64,000 bases of DNA from Gemmataceae bacterium (GCA_009692005.1 SHZZ01000001.1:262171-326170); one strand, 5' to 3'. Shown: positions 37,472 to 46,448, counted from the first letter of the stretch. Notes: generated from the letters alone by a model not told the origin. Numbers and translations are program-made.

Positions 37472-38716
37472 ATGATGCATGTGGCCTACATTGCGTTGGG
37501 CGGCAACCAAGGGGATTCACGAAATTTCCTCGACCAGGCCGTTGTTGAATTGAATTCACTTCCGGGCTGCCAGGTTCATTCTGTTTCCAGCTATTATCGC
37601 GCCAAACCGGTGGGCGGACCTGAAGGCCAAGGCGAGTACCTCAATGCCTGTGCCGGTGTATTCACCAGCTTGGACCCAACCGGGTTGATGAAGGGACTGT
37701 TGGAGATTGAAAGGAAAATGGGCCGCATCCGGGCAGTGGCCAATGGCCCGCGTACTTTAGACATGGATCTTCTTCTTTTCGATGACTTGGTGGTGAAACA
37801 GGACTTGGTTGAGGTGCCCCATCCGAGAATGGCCGACCGGCCTTTTGTTTTGCGCCCCTTGTGTGAAATTGCCCCCCATGCAATCCACCCGGTTTCTGGG
37901 AAGATGATTCAGGAGCTGCTTTATCATTTGGAAGGAATAATGTCTCCAAGGCGCGGGTTGCCGGATGGACTGGCCGGCAAACGATTCCTGGTAACGGGTT
38001 CAACCACGGGAATTGGCCGGGAAATTGGCCTGGAATTAGCCGGTTGCGGGGCCCTGGTGATTTTTCACGGGCGTGGAATCGCCGGCGCGCCCGAATCGTT
38101 AATCCGTCTGGCAACACACCGGGCTGGGGCTGCCCATTTTTTGCCAGCGGAGTTGGGCGATCCGATTGAAAGAAAGCGGCTTTTGCAGCAGGCCTGGGAC
38201 CTTTTGGGCGGCCTGGATGGTCTGGTATTAAACGCCGGGGCGGACATTCTTACCGGTAAAATATCCCAGTTTAGCCCTGAGGAAAAATTGCGAGAATTGT
38301 ACCGTGTGGATTTGGAGTCAACCTTTTTCTTGGCCCGTGAAATTGGCGCACGGATGAACTCCTCTCCTGCTGGCGGGGTTATCGTGACGATGGGCTGGGA
38401 CCACGCAGCCAGGGGTTTTCCCGGCGACAGCGGGCAGTTATTTGCCGCCGTTAAAGGCGCCGTTTCTTCCTTTACGAAAAGCCTGGCCTTGACGCTGGCG
38501 CCAAAAGTCAGGGTCAATTGCGTTGCGCCCGGCTGGACCAAAACCCGCTGGGGTGAGTCTGCTTCAAATTATTGGCAGGAAAAAGCCGTTCAGGATTGCC
38601 CCTTGCAGCGCTGGGGCACCCCGCAGGATGTGGCTTGGCTGGTGAAATTCTTGTCGTCGTCCGAGGCTGGGTTTATTAACGGCCAGACGATTGCTGTGAA
38701 TGGCGGGGCGGTTTGA
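37472..38716 (+). CDS. folK: fusion of 6-hydroxymethyl-7,8-dihydropterin pyrophosphokinase (FolK) and a short-chain dehydrogenase
   Basis: A 414-aa protein in one uninterrupted frame. Residues about 3-150 are HPPK/FolK: ALGGNQGDSR, the C-terminal motif RTLDMDLLLF at 94-103, and HPRMADRPFVLRPL. Residues about 165-414 are an SDR Rossmann domain with TGSTTGIG at 175-182, NAG, and a C-terminal NGGAV. The usual YxxxK catalytic motif reads FAAVK (Phe324, Lys328), and no serine stands at the usual place 13 residues ahead (GWDHA). FolK makes the pyrophosphate that feeds dihydropteroate synthesis. The fused SDR may act on a pterin, but this is inference and the Tyr loss argues against ordinary SDR chemistry. 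Confidence 0.85.
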   Translation: MMHVAYIALGGNQGDSRNFLDQAVVELNSLPGCQVHSVSSYYRAKPVGGPEGQGEYLNACAGVFTSLDPTGLMKGLLEIERKMGRIRAVANGPRTLDMDLLLFDDLVVKQDLVEVPHPRMADRPFVLRPLCEIAPHAIHPVSGKMIQELLYHLEGIMSPRRGLPDGLAGKRFLVTGSTTGIGREIGLELAGCGALVIFHGRGIAGAPESLIRLATHRAGAAHFLPAELGDPIERKRLLQQAWDLLGGLDGLVLNAGADILTGKISQFSPEEKLRELYRVDLESTFFLAREIGARMNSSPAGGVIVTMGWDHAARGFPGDSGQLFAAVKGAVSSFTKSLALTLAPKVRVNCVAPGWTKTRWGESASNYWQEKAVQDCPLQRWGTPQDVAWLVKFLSSSEAGFINGQTIAVNGGAV

Positions 38717-38718
38717 TA

Positions 38719-39150
38719 TTAGCCGCGCAATTCTTCGAAACGGTGGGCTAAACGGCGACTGTTGATGTCCAGCGCTTCCAAGATTTGAATAACCGGTTCC
38801 GTAGGGATATTCCAATCCTGGGCCCAGTTAATGATGTCGAGGTTTTCCTGCCCGGATTTCAAGCGGTCGAGGATGCGGTCCAAGAGAACCGTGTTGTCGT
38901 GGAATTTCTTTTGCAACAGGCCAAAATCGCCCCGATCCAGTTCCACCCAGAAGCGTTTCCCTTGAAGGTGTTCCAGCCAGCGGGCGCGAAGGTAACCCCA
39001 CCAATGACATTGAACCCAACGGCGGATGGCGGCCTCACCCAGGTCGCAACCGGCCTTTTCCGACTCAATCCACTTGAAGCGGAGGGCCTCTTCTTCCCCG
39101 TCGGAATAGACGCTTGATTTATCCATGGGTTCCGGAATCGGGGTGTCCAT
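38719..39150 (-). CDS. conserved hypothetical protein, tryptophan-rich
   Basis: Not recognised. 143 aa with no signal peptide or membrane helix, so probably cytoplasmic. A central region is rich in tryptophan and charged residues (IRRWVQCHWWGYLRARWLEH), followed by KRFWVELDRGDFGLL and a helical C-terminus (LLDRILDRLK; IQILEALDINSR). Its stop lies 2 bp from that of the FolK-SDR gene, tail to tail. The start is uncertain: ATGs at 39150 and 39126 both lack a good Shine-Dalgarno. Confidence 0.55.
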   Translation of the reverse strand: MDTPIPEPMDKSSVYSDGEEEALRFKWIESEKAGCDLGEAAIRRWVQCHWWGYLRARWLEHLQGKRFWVELDRGDFGLLQKKFHDNTVLLDRILDRLKSGQENLDIINWAQDWNIPTEPVIQILEALDINSRRLAHRFEELRG

Positions 39151-39456
39151 TGGCAAGCAGAGCCACTGGGCTCAGCATCCTTAATGAATGGTGAATTATA
39201 GGTTGACCGCTGATAGCCAGCAAGGAACCCATGAGTTACAGCACGGCCTCATATCGGGGGGGAGCGTTAAATTCAATAGAGAAAGCATGCACACCAATTT
39301 TATTCTACCACCCTATAACTCCCTGAGTTCTCGAGTTTTCTAAATTCCCCCGTTTTCCCATGCCCCTACCGACGGAATTTTGAGATTGCCATCTACCTCT
39401 TGACCGGATTTCTTCCTCTCTTATATAGACCCGGCCATTCTTCCACGAAAGGGCCT
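39151..39456. other. 306-bp intergenic region
   Basis: Lies between two divergent genes (hypothetical, minus; lipoprotein, plus) and should hold both promoters. I see AT-rich stretches around 39280-39310 and 39410-39430 but cannot assign -35/-10 pairs. No RNA gene or repeat is apparent. Confidence 0.5.
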
Positions 39457-40344
39457 ATGAATCCTTGCAGGTTTTTACCCCTGGTGACCTTCCTACTAAT
39501 GGGCGGTTGCTTGCCGTTTGAGGAATCCTTGGTTCGAACGGAACCACAACCCAATTCCTTTTTAAAAAGTTTAGACGAGACGAATGTCCTCAGGTTGGAC
39601 TTTGCCGAGCTGACCCTGCCAGTTGAAAAACGGCAAAACCTATTGGCGGCCTGGAACCTGGCCGATGAAAACTCGCTGCCTTTGGAAATGAAACAGGCTT
39701 TGAATGCCAATGGCATCAAGGTCGGGGTATTCAATCGGAGCGCGCCTGATGAACTGCTGGAGTTGCTGATTTCAAAAAAATACTGTCCCAATCCGCGGCG
39801 GATTCACGCGCAGATGGGGAAACAAGCGATAATCCCGGGAAGTTTGCAAGAGAAAGGCACCACCATTCTGCTTGAGGAAAATGGCCATCAAAGAAACCTG
39901 GAATTGAAGCAAACCGTGTTGGCCTTTTTTGTGACCCCGCAAAAAAAACGCGAAGGCCTTTTTCACCTCCTTTGGGTTCCTACTTGTACGCCGGTTGACC
40001 AACGGGCGACCCCCAAGGCTGTGAAATCTTCGACGGGGAATTTTGAGTGGGATTTACAAGAGGATAAAAAATCTGGAATGTTGAATGCCCTGGCCTGGAC
40101 CATGGAAATTCAGCCCGGAGACTTTATTCTCATCGGCGCCAATCATGACAAGAAAGACCACATTGACTTGGGAAATTGTTTTTTTCAATCTCCTTCAGGA
40201 AAAAGTGAAAAGCTCATCGTGGTCCGCTGCAGCCAAAAACCCCAGGCGGTTTCGAAAAACCTGGGGCAATTTGACAATCAGATCCCTCTGGCCTTGCAAG
40301 CCGCATGGAGCGATGTGGAAAAATCCCTGCGCACGGGGAATTAG
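39457..40344 (+). CDS. hypothetical lipoprotein
   Basis: A 295-aa protein of unknown function. It begins with a lipoprotein signal, FLPLVTFLLMGGC, in which the lipobox cysteine is at about residue 18. The mature part opens with a polar stretch and a helical region (ELTLPVEKRQNLLAAWNL). A beta-rich part follows, with FFVTPQKKREGLFHLLWVPTC and PGDFILIGANHDKKD. The domain resembles no family I can name. The ATG at 39457 follows GAAAGGG; an in-frame ATG at 39400 would hide the lipoprotein signal. It is followed by purine nucleoside phosphorylase 75 bp downstream. Confidence 0.6.
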   Translation: MNPCRFLPLVTFLLMGGCLPFEESLVRTEPQPNSFLKSLDETNVLRLDFAELTLPVEKRQNLLAAWNLADENSLPLEMKQALNANGIKVGVFNRSAPDELLELLISKKYCPNPRRIHAQMGKQAIIPGSLQEKGTTILLEENGHQRNLELKQTVLAFFVTPQKKREGLFHLLWVPTCTPVDQRATPKAVKSSTGNFEWDLQEDKKSGMLNALAWTMEIQPGDFILIGANHDKKDHIDLGNCFFQSPSGKSEKLIVVRCSQKPQAVSKNLGQFDNQIPLALQAAWSDVEKSLRTGN

Positions 40345-40419
40345 GCCTTTTCCTGGTGGTATCTCCCATATTTCTTAGAATAAGCATTGTGCCCAAGGGA
40401 ATTACTCCTTGGAGGGGAG

Positions 40420-41241
40420 ATGGAACTTTTTAATCAAATACAAGAAGGTGCGGAAGCGATCCGATCCAAATGGAAGGGCGCGCCGCGGGTAGCCATCATT
40501 TTGGGAACCGGTCTGGGGAATTTTGCCCAGGAAATTGCTGCCGAGGCGGTCATTCCCTACTCGGCTATTCCCCACTTTCCCGAATCGACCTCGCCCAGCC
40601 ACGCCGGCAGGTTGATTTGCGGAAAACTTTCGGGTAAGGAAGTCATGGCTTTCGAAGGGCGGTTTCATTACTACGAAGGCTATTCCATGCGGCAAATAAC
40701 CATGCCAGTGCGGGTGGCTAAAGCACTGGGATGTGAATTCTTGATTGTCAGCAACGCCTGCGGGGGGATGAATCCGCAGTTTTCCCGTGGTGACTTAATG
40801 CTGATTGAAGACCAAATCAACCTCATGGGGGATAACCCCCTGATTGGTCCGAACGACGAGCGCTTGGGCATCCGTTTTCCCGATATGTGCCACCCCTATG
40901 ACAAGGAACTCTTGCGCCTGGGGCGCGAGGTAGCTTTGGAGAATAAAATTCCCTGCCAGCAGGGGGTGTTTGTGGCGGTACCCGGGCCCAATTTGGAAAC
41001 TCGGGCGGAATACCGGTTCCTCAGGCAGGCGGGCGCGGATGTGGTCGGCATGTCCACGGTCCCGGAAGCTATTGTTGCGGTGCACGCTGGCTTAAGAACT
41101 CTTGGCCTTTCGGTTATTTCTGACATGTGTTTGCCAGACGCACTGGAACCGGTGAATGTGGATTCGATTTTAGCCACAGCGCGGGAGGCGGAAGCCAAGT
41201 TAAGGGTCTTGGTCAAGGAAGTGATTCGGAAGATTCCATGA
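40420..41241 (+). CDS. purine nucleoside phosphorylase, type I trimeric family
   Basis: A 273-aa enzyme that splits inosine/guanosine-type nucleosides with phosphate in purine salvage. The family motifs are all present: [25 protein letters not shown] (phosphate-binding), [38 protein letters not shown], and [16 protein letters not shown] with the substrate-binding methionine and glutamate. The ATG at 40420 follows GGAGGGG. Its stop codon overlaps the start of the radical SAM gene in an ATGA pair, which indicates translational coupling. Confidence 0.94.
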   Translation: MELFNQIQEGAEAIRSKWKGAPRVAIILGTGLGNFAQEIAAEAVIPYSAIPHFPESTSPSHAGRLICGKLSGKEVMAFEGRFHYYEGYSMRQITMPVRVAKALGCEFLIVSNACGGMNPQFSRGDLMLIEDQINLMGDNPLIGPNDERLGIRFPDMCHPYDKELLRLGREVALENKIPCQQGVFVAVPGPNLETRAEYRFLRQAGADVVGMSTVPEAIVAVHAGLRTLGLSVISDMCLPDALEPVNVDSILATAREAEAKLRVLVKEVIRKIP

Positions 41242-42257
41242 CCGAAAAAAGAATAGAAGGCCGGGAACCTTTTTCGCCAGGTTTTTTCCCAGGCGGGTAT
41301 TACTCTTTCAACCAATTCCTTCGCGATAAATTCGGGGAGAAGGTCTACCGCGTGGCCCTGGACGCAGGGTTTACCTGTCCTAATGTGGACGGAACCGTGA
41401 CCACTGGCGGCTGCGTTTATTGTGATAACCGCAGTTTCAGCCCTAATCGCAGGGGACCAAGATCGACTATCAAGGAACAGGTTGAAAAAGGGATCGAGTT
41501 CCTTTCCAAGCGCTTCCGCTGTGACAAGTTTCTCGCCTATTTTCAGGCGGCGACCAATACGCATGGGAAAATCGAACGCCTGCAACGCCTTTACAACGAA
41601 GCCTTGGAGCATCCTCAGGTGGTGGGATTGGCAATCGGCACCCGGCCGGATTCCGTCCCGGAACCTGTGCTGGCGCTTTTGGAGAACCTGGCCGAGGACC
41701 GCTTCCTTTGCCTGGAGCTGGGTTTGCAATCGGCGCATGACAAGTCTTTGGTTTGGATGAACCGCGGACATGATGTGGCCAGTTTTTCCGATGCTGTGCT
41801 GCGGGCCAGTGGGCGGGGGTTTCACTTATGCGCCCATGTCATATTGGGGCTTCCCGGCGAAACCCATGCCGACATGATGTATACCGCGGAGTACCTGGCA
41901 AGGCTGCCCGTGGACGGCGTGAAAATCCACAATTTGCATGTCGTTCGCGATACCCCCATGGAAGCCATGTACCATCGCGGGGAGATTCCCCTGCCAAGTC
42001 AAAAGGAATATGTGGTGCTGGTTTGCGATTTCCTGGAAAGGCTGCCGGCTCATGTGGCGATTCACCGCCTCAATGGCGACGCTCCTTTGGAATATCTGGT
42101 GGCGCCGCTTTGGTGTTTGGAAAAAAACCAATTGCTCCAGGATATTCGCAATGAGTTCAAAAAACGCGGCACCGGGCAAGGGTTTCTGGCGGGGCAGGAG
42201 AAACTTGCGATCCCTTTGCTGACAAAAAAAAGCCTGCCAAACCTCAACATGGTTTGA
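41238..42257 (+). CDS. YhcC-type radical SAM protein (TIGR01212 family)
   Basis: A 339-aa radical SAM enzyme. The iron-sulfur cluster cysteines sit in an unusual CX11CX2C arrangement ([18 protein letters not shown], about residues 43-60), typical of the YhcC/TIGR01212 group. [28 protein letters not shown] and [14 protein letters not shown] are further group motifs. The reaction is not known to me. The start ATG overlaps the stop of purine nucleoside phosphorylase (ATGA). Its 3' end forms part of a terminator hairpin for the convergent small secreted protein. Confidence 0.88.
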   Translation: MTEKRIEGREPFSPGFFPGGYYSFNQFLRDKFGEKVYRVALDAGFTCPNVDGTVTTGGCVYCDNRSFSPNRRGPRSTIKEQVEKGIEFLSKRFRCDKFLAYFQAATNTHGKIERLQRLYNEALEHPQVVGLAIGTRPDSVPEPVLALLENLAEDRFLCLELGLQSAHDKSLVWMNRGHDVASFSDAVLRASGRGFHLCAHVILGLPGETHADMMYTAEYLARLPVDGVKIHNLHVVRDTPMEAMYHRGEIPLPSQKEYVVLVCDFLERLPAHVAIHRLNGDAPLEYLVAPLWCLEKNQLLQDIRNEFKKRGTGQGFLAGQEKLAIPLLTKKSLPNLNMV

Positions 42258-42263
42258 CAGGCT
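42224..42263 (-). terminator. intrinsic terminator inside the 3' end of the radical SAM gene
   Basis: A 13-bp stem with one mismatch (AGCCTGCCAAACC with GGTTTGACAGGCT) and a 7-nt loop. On the minus strand a run of T (42224-42230) follows, which suits the tyrosine-rich gene ending at 42286. It includes the stop codon of the convergent radical SAM gene. Confidence 0.8.
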
Positions 42264-42285
42264 GGTTGATTTCTTCCGCCCAAAC

Positions 42286-42645
42286 TCACCGGGCTGGGTA
42301 AATATAACTCGAATGCGGGAAGTAGTAATAAACATTAGGCCTGGGAGCCGGCGCCTGGGAAACCGGCTGGGAATGCCCAGGCGGGGCCTGGTAATTCGAG
42401 CCTGGCCAGAACGGGTAGGTCATGGGCGCTATCGGCTGGGCATGGGCTTCCGCGGGCCAGTAGGTGTACCAAGGGGCCAAGGGCGGCACCGGCGGGTGGC
42501 GCATGTGATATCTGTCCCTGTGCGGCATCAAGAAATAGTTGCTGAACAGGTATCCCCACTGGCTTTGCGCGGTATATACCATTTGGCAATACCCTTCGTT
42601 GGCAAAGAGCGCCGCGGCCACCAGGGCCAGAATGGTCTTTTTCAT
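42286..42645 (-). CDS. small exported proline/tyrosine-rich protein
   Basis: A 119-aa protein with a clear signal peptide (about 1-20, ILALVAAALFANEGYC). The mature part is low in charge and very rich in Pro, Tyr, Trp and Ala (PPVPPLAPWYTYWPAE; YYYFPHSSYIYPA), with no fold I recognise. It is probably a secreted or wall-associated protein. It starts 34 bp after a similar gene on the same strand, and the two look like an operon of paralogues or analogues. It has its own terminator. Confidence 0.7.
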   Translation of the reverse strand: MKKTILALVAAALFANEGYCQMVYTAQSQWGYLFSNYFLMPHRDRYHMRHPPVPPLAPWYTYWPAEAHAQPIAPMTYPFWPGSNYQAPPGHSQPVSQAPAPRPNVYYYFPHSSYIYPAR

Positions 42646-42679
42646 GCTTCACCTTTTTCCTTTTCGCGTCGAGAAGTTT

Positions 42680-43024
42680 TTAGTGGCCGTACCAATAGGA
42701 CGGGATCATGTTTGCTGGCATGGAGGGATAGTAATGGTATCCTGCCGTGGGCGTCTGGAAAGAAGAGCCCGGTGCGTTGTTCTGTTGCTGCCAAAAATAG
42801 GGAAAGCCGTAGTATTGTTGCGCCGGTGAATAATAAGGCACAGGCGTGTTGAACTGCCGGTCGAGCGGATAGTACCGCCCTATCGACCCATAGGCTTTCC
42901 CAAAGCAGTTTGGGTAGTAGTTTTGCATTCCCCCGGAATAGTGGTAACGGCCGCCGGCTTGGGCAAAGCCCGCCAGACCCAAGGCGGCAATCAAAGTCAG
43001 GCTCGCCCCTAGTAGTTTTTTCAT
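42680..43024 (-). CDS. small exported glycine/tyrosine-rich protein
   Basis: A 114-aa protein. The signal peptide covers about 1-23 (LLGASLTLIAALGLAGFAQA). The mature part is dominated by Tyr, Pro, Gln and Gly: YHYSGGMQNYYPNCFG, YYPLDRQFNTPVPYYSP and FPYFWQQQN. It looks like a companion of the downstream protein. A strong GGGGGGAC precedes the ATG at 43024. Function unknown; a structural role in the cell envelope is possible. Confidence 0.7.
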   Translation of the reverse strand: MKKLLGASLTLIAALGLAGFAQAGGRYHYSGGMQNYYPNCFGKAYGSIGRYYPLDRQFNTPVPYYSPAQQYYGFPYFWQQQNNAPGSSFQTPTAGYHYYPSMPANMIPSYWYGH

Positions 43025-43263
43025 GTCCCCCCCTTGCACCAAGAATTGGATTTTCCCCCACGCTTTAGTTTTCAACAAAAACCATAAGGAAAAATTGACA
43101 GTTGGCGCAATTTTTGAAATTGCCCGGCTGTATTATTGGCAGAGACGGAATGGGTGGAGCAGATTAACAATTTCACAAGGTTCACTCTCAGGGACCCTGG
43201 AAACTTGCTGCTGACGCGACCTTTGCAACTGTTTTGGCAATCAGCCTGGAGTTTCTTGCGATT

Positions 43264-43288
43264 TCGAACCCCGGATGATCCCGGGTTC
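43264..43288 (-). terminator. hairpin after the GH38-like gene (candidate terminator)
   Basis: CGAACCC pairs with GGGTTCG around a GC-rich imperfect inner stem (CGG with CCG), 15 bp behind the minus-strand stop. There is no T-run, so terminator function is uncertain. Confidence 0.4.
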
Positions 43289-43302
43289 GATGCCACAATT
43301 CC

Positions 43303-46047
43303 TCAGGATTGGAAAATCACTTTCACCACCATTAAACCGTTACATTCCGGATAAATGGTCACCGTGTCGCCTCGCGCTGAAAGGTCGCTTTGCTCGCGGC
43401 CGTCCAAATCCACCAGACAAGCGCGGACCACATCTCTGGGGCAGCGAAGGTCGCAAGGGGTGGCAAACCCGCCAACTTCTTCGAGGAGGAGCATCACGGC
43501 GTCCTCTCCCTGAACGGGGGCGGCATAGTGCAAGACAATGTTTACCGAATCGAGGTGAAACAACCAGCCGCTGTTCCCCGACGGCGGCGGGCCTTTGTCC
43601 ACCGGCAGGCATACCAAGGGTGTTTCCAAGGCCATGGCCATTTGGAATGGGTGATCACGGTCCAGAGATAACCCAAAGTGGAATTTCCGGACCGATTCCC
43701 CTTTGGCCTGAACCAGCACATCCAGCATCCTTCCCCCTTTCTTCTCCATGTGGGATAGCCCCATGGGGAAAAAATGCGTCTTCTTGCTTCCCCATTTCCA
43801 TTCCAGGAATTGTGCTCCCTCAAATCGATTGGCCGTAACTGGCAATACCCTTCCACCCAAACCCCTGAGCAATTGCACCTGCTCGGTTGGCCAGGCGAAT
43901 CGCAGGGCGAAATTGTCGTGCCAGGGGTCTGAGCCAAAGGCCCTTTCTGGCGTAAGGGTCAATTGCACTTCCAGCATGGGCCTGCCGACCCAGGCTTTAA
44001 TTTTCAGGGAAAAATGCGCCTCGTTTTCTTGGTTTGCCCCTTGGATAACACCCTGGCTTTCTATTTCCCCGCAGACCGGGCCTGCAGACAAGATCTTGAT
44101 TTCCCTGCTTATCATTTTGGAACCGATTTGCGAAACGATTTGCATCGACAACCGGTTGGAGCGGGTTTTCAAGTCGCGAAAAGCCTTGATGCCTCCGGTT
44201 GCCTGGTCTGCTTCTATTTCGAAAAACTCATTGCGCACCAGGTTGACGCTGGCCAGGGAGAATTTGTTGGAGAAAACTGCTGGCGATTGAGGATCGGCCA
44301 GGGGCACCCAGGTGAATCCTGTGCCTGGCACTTCAACCAACGAGCGGGATGTGGTTTGGTCGTGGTGGCAAGCCAGCACCGATTTTGCCATGCCGATCCC
44401 TTGCTTCACGGGGAATTCCAGGCCGACCCGCCTGGCCAAGGCGCCGGGATTGATCAGGAGGTAGCCCTTGGCTCCTGGCTCTCCGCGGGCGAGAATGCGG
44501 TTGGCCAACACGGTGGCAGTTTTTTCCAAGACCTGGTTTTCGCGAAACCCTTCAGTGGTTCCCGTGGTTTCAAATTGCGATTCAAACTTTTGCAGGCTTT
44601 CCTCGGTGCGGGCAGCAGTGGAACTGTCCCAACCCTTGACCGCTGCAATCATGCCGCTCAGCGTTTTTGCCGCATCCAATTCTTTGCGAAGGCGCAGATG
44701 CTCTATGGCTGAACTCAGGGGATTTTTTGCTTCACTTTCCCCAGGTACCGTTGGCAGGGAATCCACGGGGAAATCATCCTGGGAAAGCGGCCCCGGATAT
44801 TCCGAGGGGTAAACTTCTTGCAAGTAAACGGAGAGAGTGTGCCATTTGCCAAATGTCTGCGACCCTGAGCAAGTGGAAAAAAAATCCAAAAGGAGGGGAA
44901 GAGGCGTTTTCTTCCTTCTCAGGAAAACCAAAGTGGGTGAACTGTCCTGTTGCAACACCCTGGCCAGTTGGTAAGGCAGTTGAAACCAGGTTTGCAGGGA
45001 ATCCCCATCCAGGGGCTGGCGGCAAAAAGTTTCGATTTGCCGCCCAATACTCGACGACCAGGAGAACACCGGGCCGCGATATACAGGAACCTGGGTGTCA
45101 TCCATGGAAACCATAACGGCTTTGTTGATCCCCGCCAGATGAAGAACCCGCGGGGTGTCGGCCATTAAGCCCGGTTTGGTTTTGCAATAAACCTTGCATT
45201 CCTTGCCAAATGCCTGGAAATATTCCCGCCTTCCCGTTGCCAAATTCCACACTCGGGAAGAAAGCGGAAGTGCGCTTTCCAGCTCATCCTGATGAAGACC
45301 ACCGCATATTTCCAGCCGGTCGTCTTGCACCAATTCCTTGAAGTATTCCAGCTCTTCGGGGTCCAGCCCCAGGATTTCCTTGCCGGTTAACACCAGGTTG
45401 GAGGTTACCCCGGGTGTGTTGGGGACATGGGGAATTTTCCCTTTGGCCGTTACCCCGAGGTCAACCAGAAAAATTGTGGAGGAGTGAAGAATTTCCCGGG
45501 CGCTTTGCAAAATCCCCAGGGCATTCCTCAAGGATGTGCTGGCCAACTCCAGGGCGCCTTCAAGGAAATGTTTTGCCGCCTGTTTGCTCTCTTCCCAAAA
45601 GGATTCATGAGAGATCAGGTTCTCATGTTGCATGGCATCGAAAAGGGAATTCAAAGTCAGGTAAGAGTAGCCAGTGCCAAAAAAGAGGCCAAGGACTTTT
45701 TCGCTTTCTGGAGTCGTCGGCGCCGGGGGGCCTTCCACCGCTTGCAGCAAATTGTTTAAGCATTCCGGGCGGTTTTGCGCTGCCATAAACCGGCGGTTCG
45801 GCAACTGCTCCCATTCTTTCCCGGGGAATTCCTGAATATCACTGGTGAAGCACAAGAGAATTTCGGGCTGAATGTCAGTTAATTCTCCTGGGTTGAGGAT
45901 TTTTGGCGGTGAGTTTGCCAATTGAATGGCGCAAGGGTGCCACAGGGCGCAATACCCATTCAGAAATTCCGCTACCTGATTATCATCCAAGTAAAGAGGG
46001 TCGGTGGTAGGCAAGCGGTGGGAGGAAACCAAAATACAGGAACTCAT
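43303..46047 (-). CDS. GH38-like (alpha-mannosidase superfamily) protein, probably catalytically altered
   Basis: A 914-aa protein without a signal peptide. The C-terminal half resembles the GH38 C-terminal beta domain: NLVRNEFFEIEADQATGGI, then FSLKIKAWVGRPMLEVQLTLTP. The N-terminal half keeps traces of a GH38/GH57-type barrel (EICGGLHQDELESALPLSS). However, where GH38 enzymes carry the nucleophile aspartate in a WQIDPFG motif, this protein has VYCKTKPGLMAD, and I find no zinc-type HxD near the N-terminus. It may bind glycans without cutting them, or use a different active site. The ATG at 46047 follows CAGGA; a longer start exists at 46101. Confidence 0.6.
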   Translation of the reverse strand: MSSCILVSSHRLPTTDPLYLDDNQVAEFLNGYCALWHPCAIQLANSPPKILNPGELTDIQPEILLCFTSDIQEFPGKEWEQLPNRRFMAAQNRPECLNNLLQAVEGPPAPTTPESEKVLGLFFGTGYSYLTLNSLFDAMQHENLISHESFWEESKQAAKHFLEGALELASTSLRNALGILQSAREILHSSTIFLVDLGVTAKGKIPHVPNTPGVTSNLVLTGKEILGLDPEELEYFKELVQDDRLEICGGLHQDELESALPLSSRVWNLATGRREYFQAFGKECKVYCKTKPGLMADTPRVLHLAGINKAVMVSMDDTQVPVYRGPVFSWSSSIGRQIETFCRQPLDGDSLQTWFQLPYQLARVLQQDSSPTLVFLRRKKTPLPLLLDFFSTCSGSQTFGKWHTLSVYLQEVYPSEYPGPLSQDDFPVDSLPTVPGESEAKNPLSSAIEHLRLRKELDAAKTLSGMIAAVKGWDSSTAARTEESLQKFESQFETTGTTEGFRENQVLEKTATVLANRILARGEPGAKGYLLINPGALARRVGLEFPVKQGIGMAKSVLACHHDQTTSRSLVEVPGTGFTWVPLADPQSPAVFSNKFSLASVNLVRNEFFEIEADQATGGIKAFRDLKTRSNRLSMQIVSQIGSKMISREIKILSAGPVCGEIESQGVIQGANQENEAHFSLKIKAWVGRPMLEVQLTLTPERAFGSDPWHDNFALRFAWPTEQVQLLRGLGGRVLPVTANRFEGAQFLEWKWGSKKTHFFPMGLSHMEKKGGRMLDVLVQAKGESVRKFHFGLSLDRDHPFQMAMALETPLVCLPVDKGPPPSGNSGWLFHLDSVNIVLHYAAPVQGEDAVMLLLEEVGGFATPCDLRCPRDVVRACLVDLDGREQSDLSARGDTVTIYPECNGLMVVKVIFQS

Positions 46048-46167
46048 GAATCCTGCCCCAATCCCGGTGAAAAGGTTCAGATTAGCCGAGTGCGTCGGCA
46101 TAGTAACGGAATAAATGGCTTTTTAAGGGAAATTGCTGGTGTTGCAATGGCTGGGTTTGACGGGAAG

Positions 46168-46431
46168 TTAATTCCCGGGATTGCCGCCACTGCCCCCGGG
46201 CCTGAATCCAGGCTTGGACTTATCATTGCTGGTGGCTTTTTTGATCGGTTCCGGATTCAAGGTTCCCTTGGGGAATTGTACCGGCTGGCTGAAGCGTTTG
46301 TCTTCCATCGGCGGCAGCTTATATTCTTCAGGCCGCGTGGGAGGTTTCAGATGATCGTTCCACACACAACCCGGCGCCATCAAAATGGCCAAGGAAAAAA
46401 ATTGCGCCAGCGGTCGCCAAGATCCCTTCAT
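46168..46431 (-). CDS. small planctomycete-type lipoprotein
   Basis: An 87-aa protein with a lipoprotein-like signal, FFSLAILMAPGC (cysteine at about residue 22). The mature part is short, proline-rich and disordered, ending in a Gly/Pro-rich tail (PGFRPGGSGGNPGN). The pattern RPEEYKLPPMEDKRFSQPVQ is one I associate with short planctomycete lipoproteins. It probably sits at the membrane as an accessory protein. A hairpin separates it from sodA. Confidence 0.6.
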   Translation of the reverse strand: MKGSWRPLAQFFSLAILMAPGCVWNDHLKPPTRPEEYKLPPMEDKRFSQPVQFPKGTLNPEPIKKATSNDKSKPGFRPGGSGGNPGN

Positions 46432-46448
46432 AACACCCCTGCTTCAAA

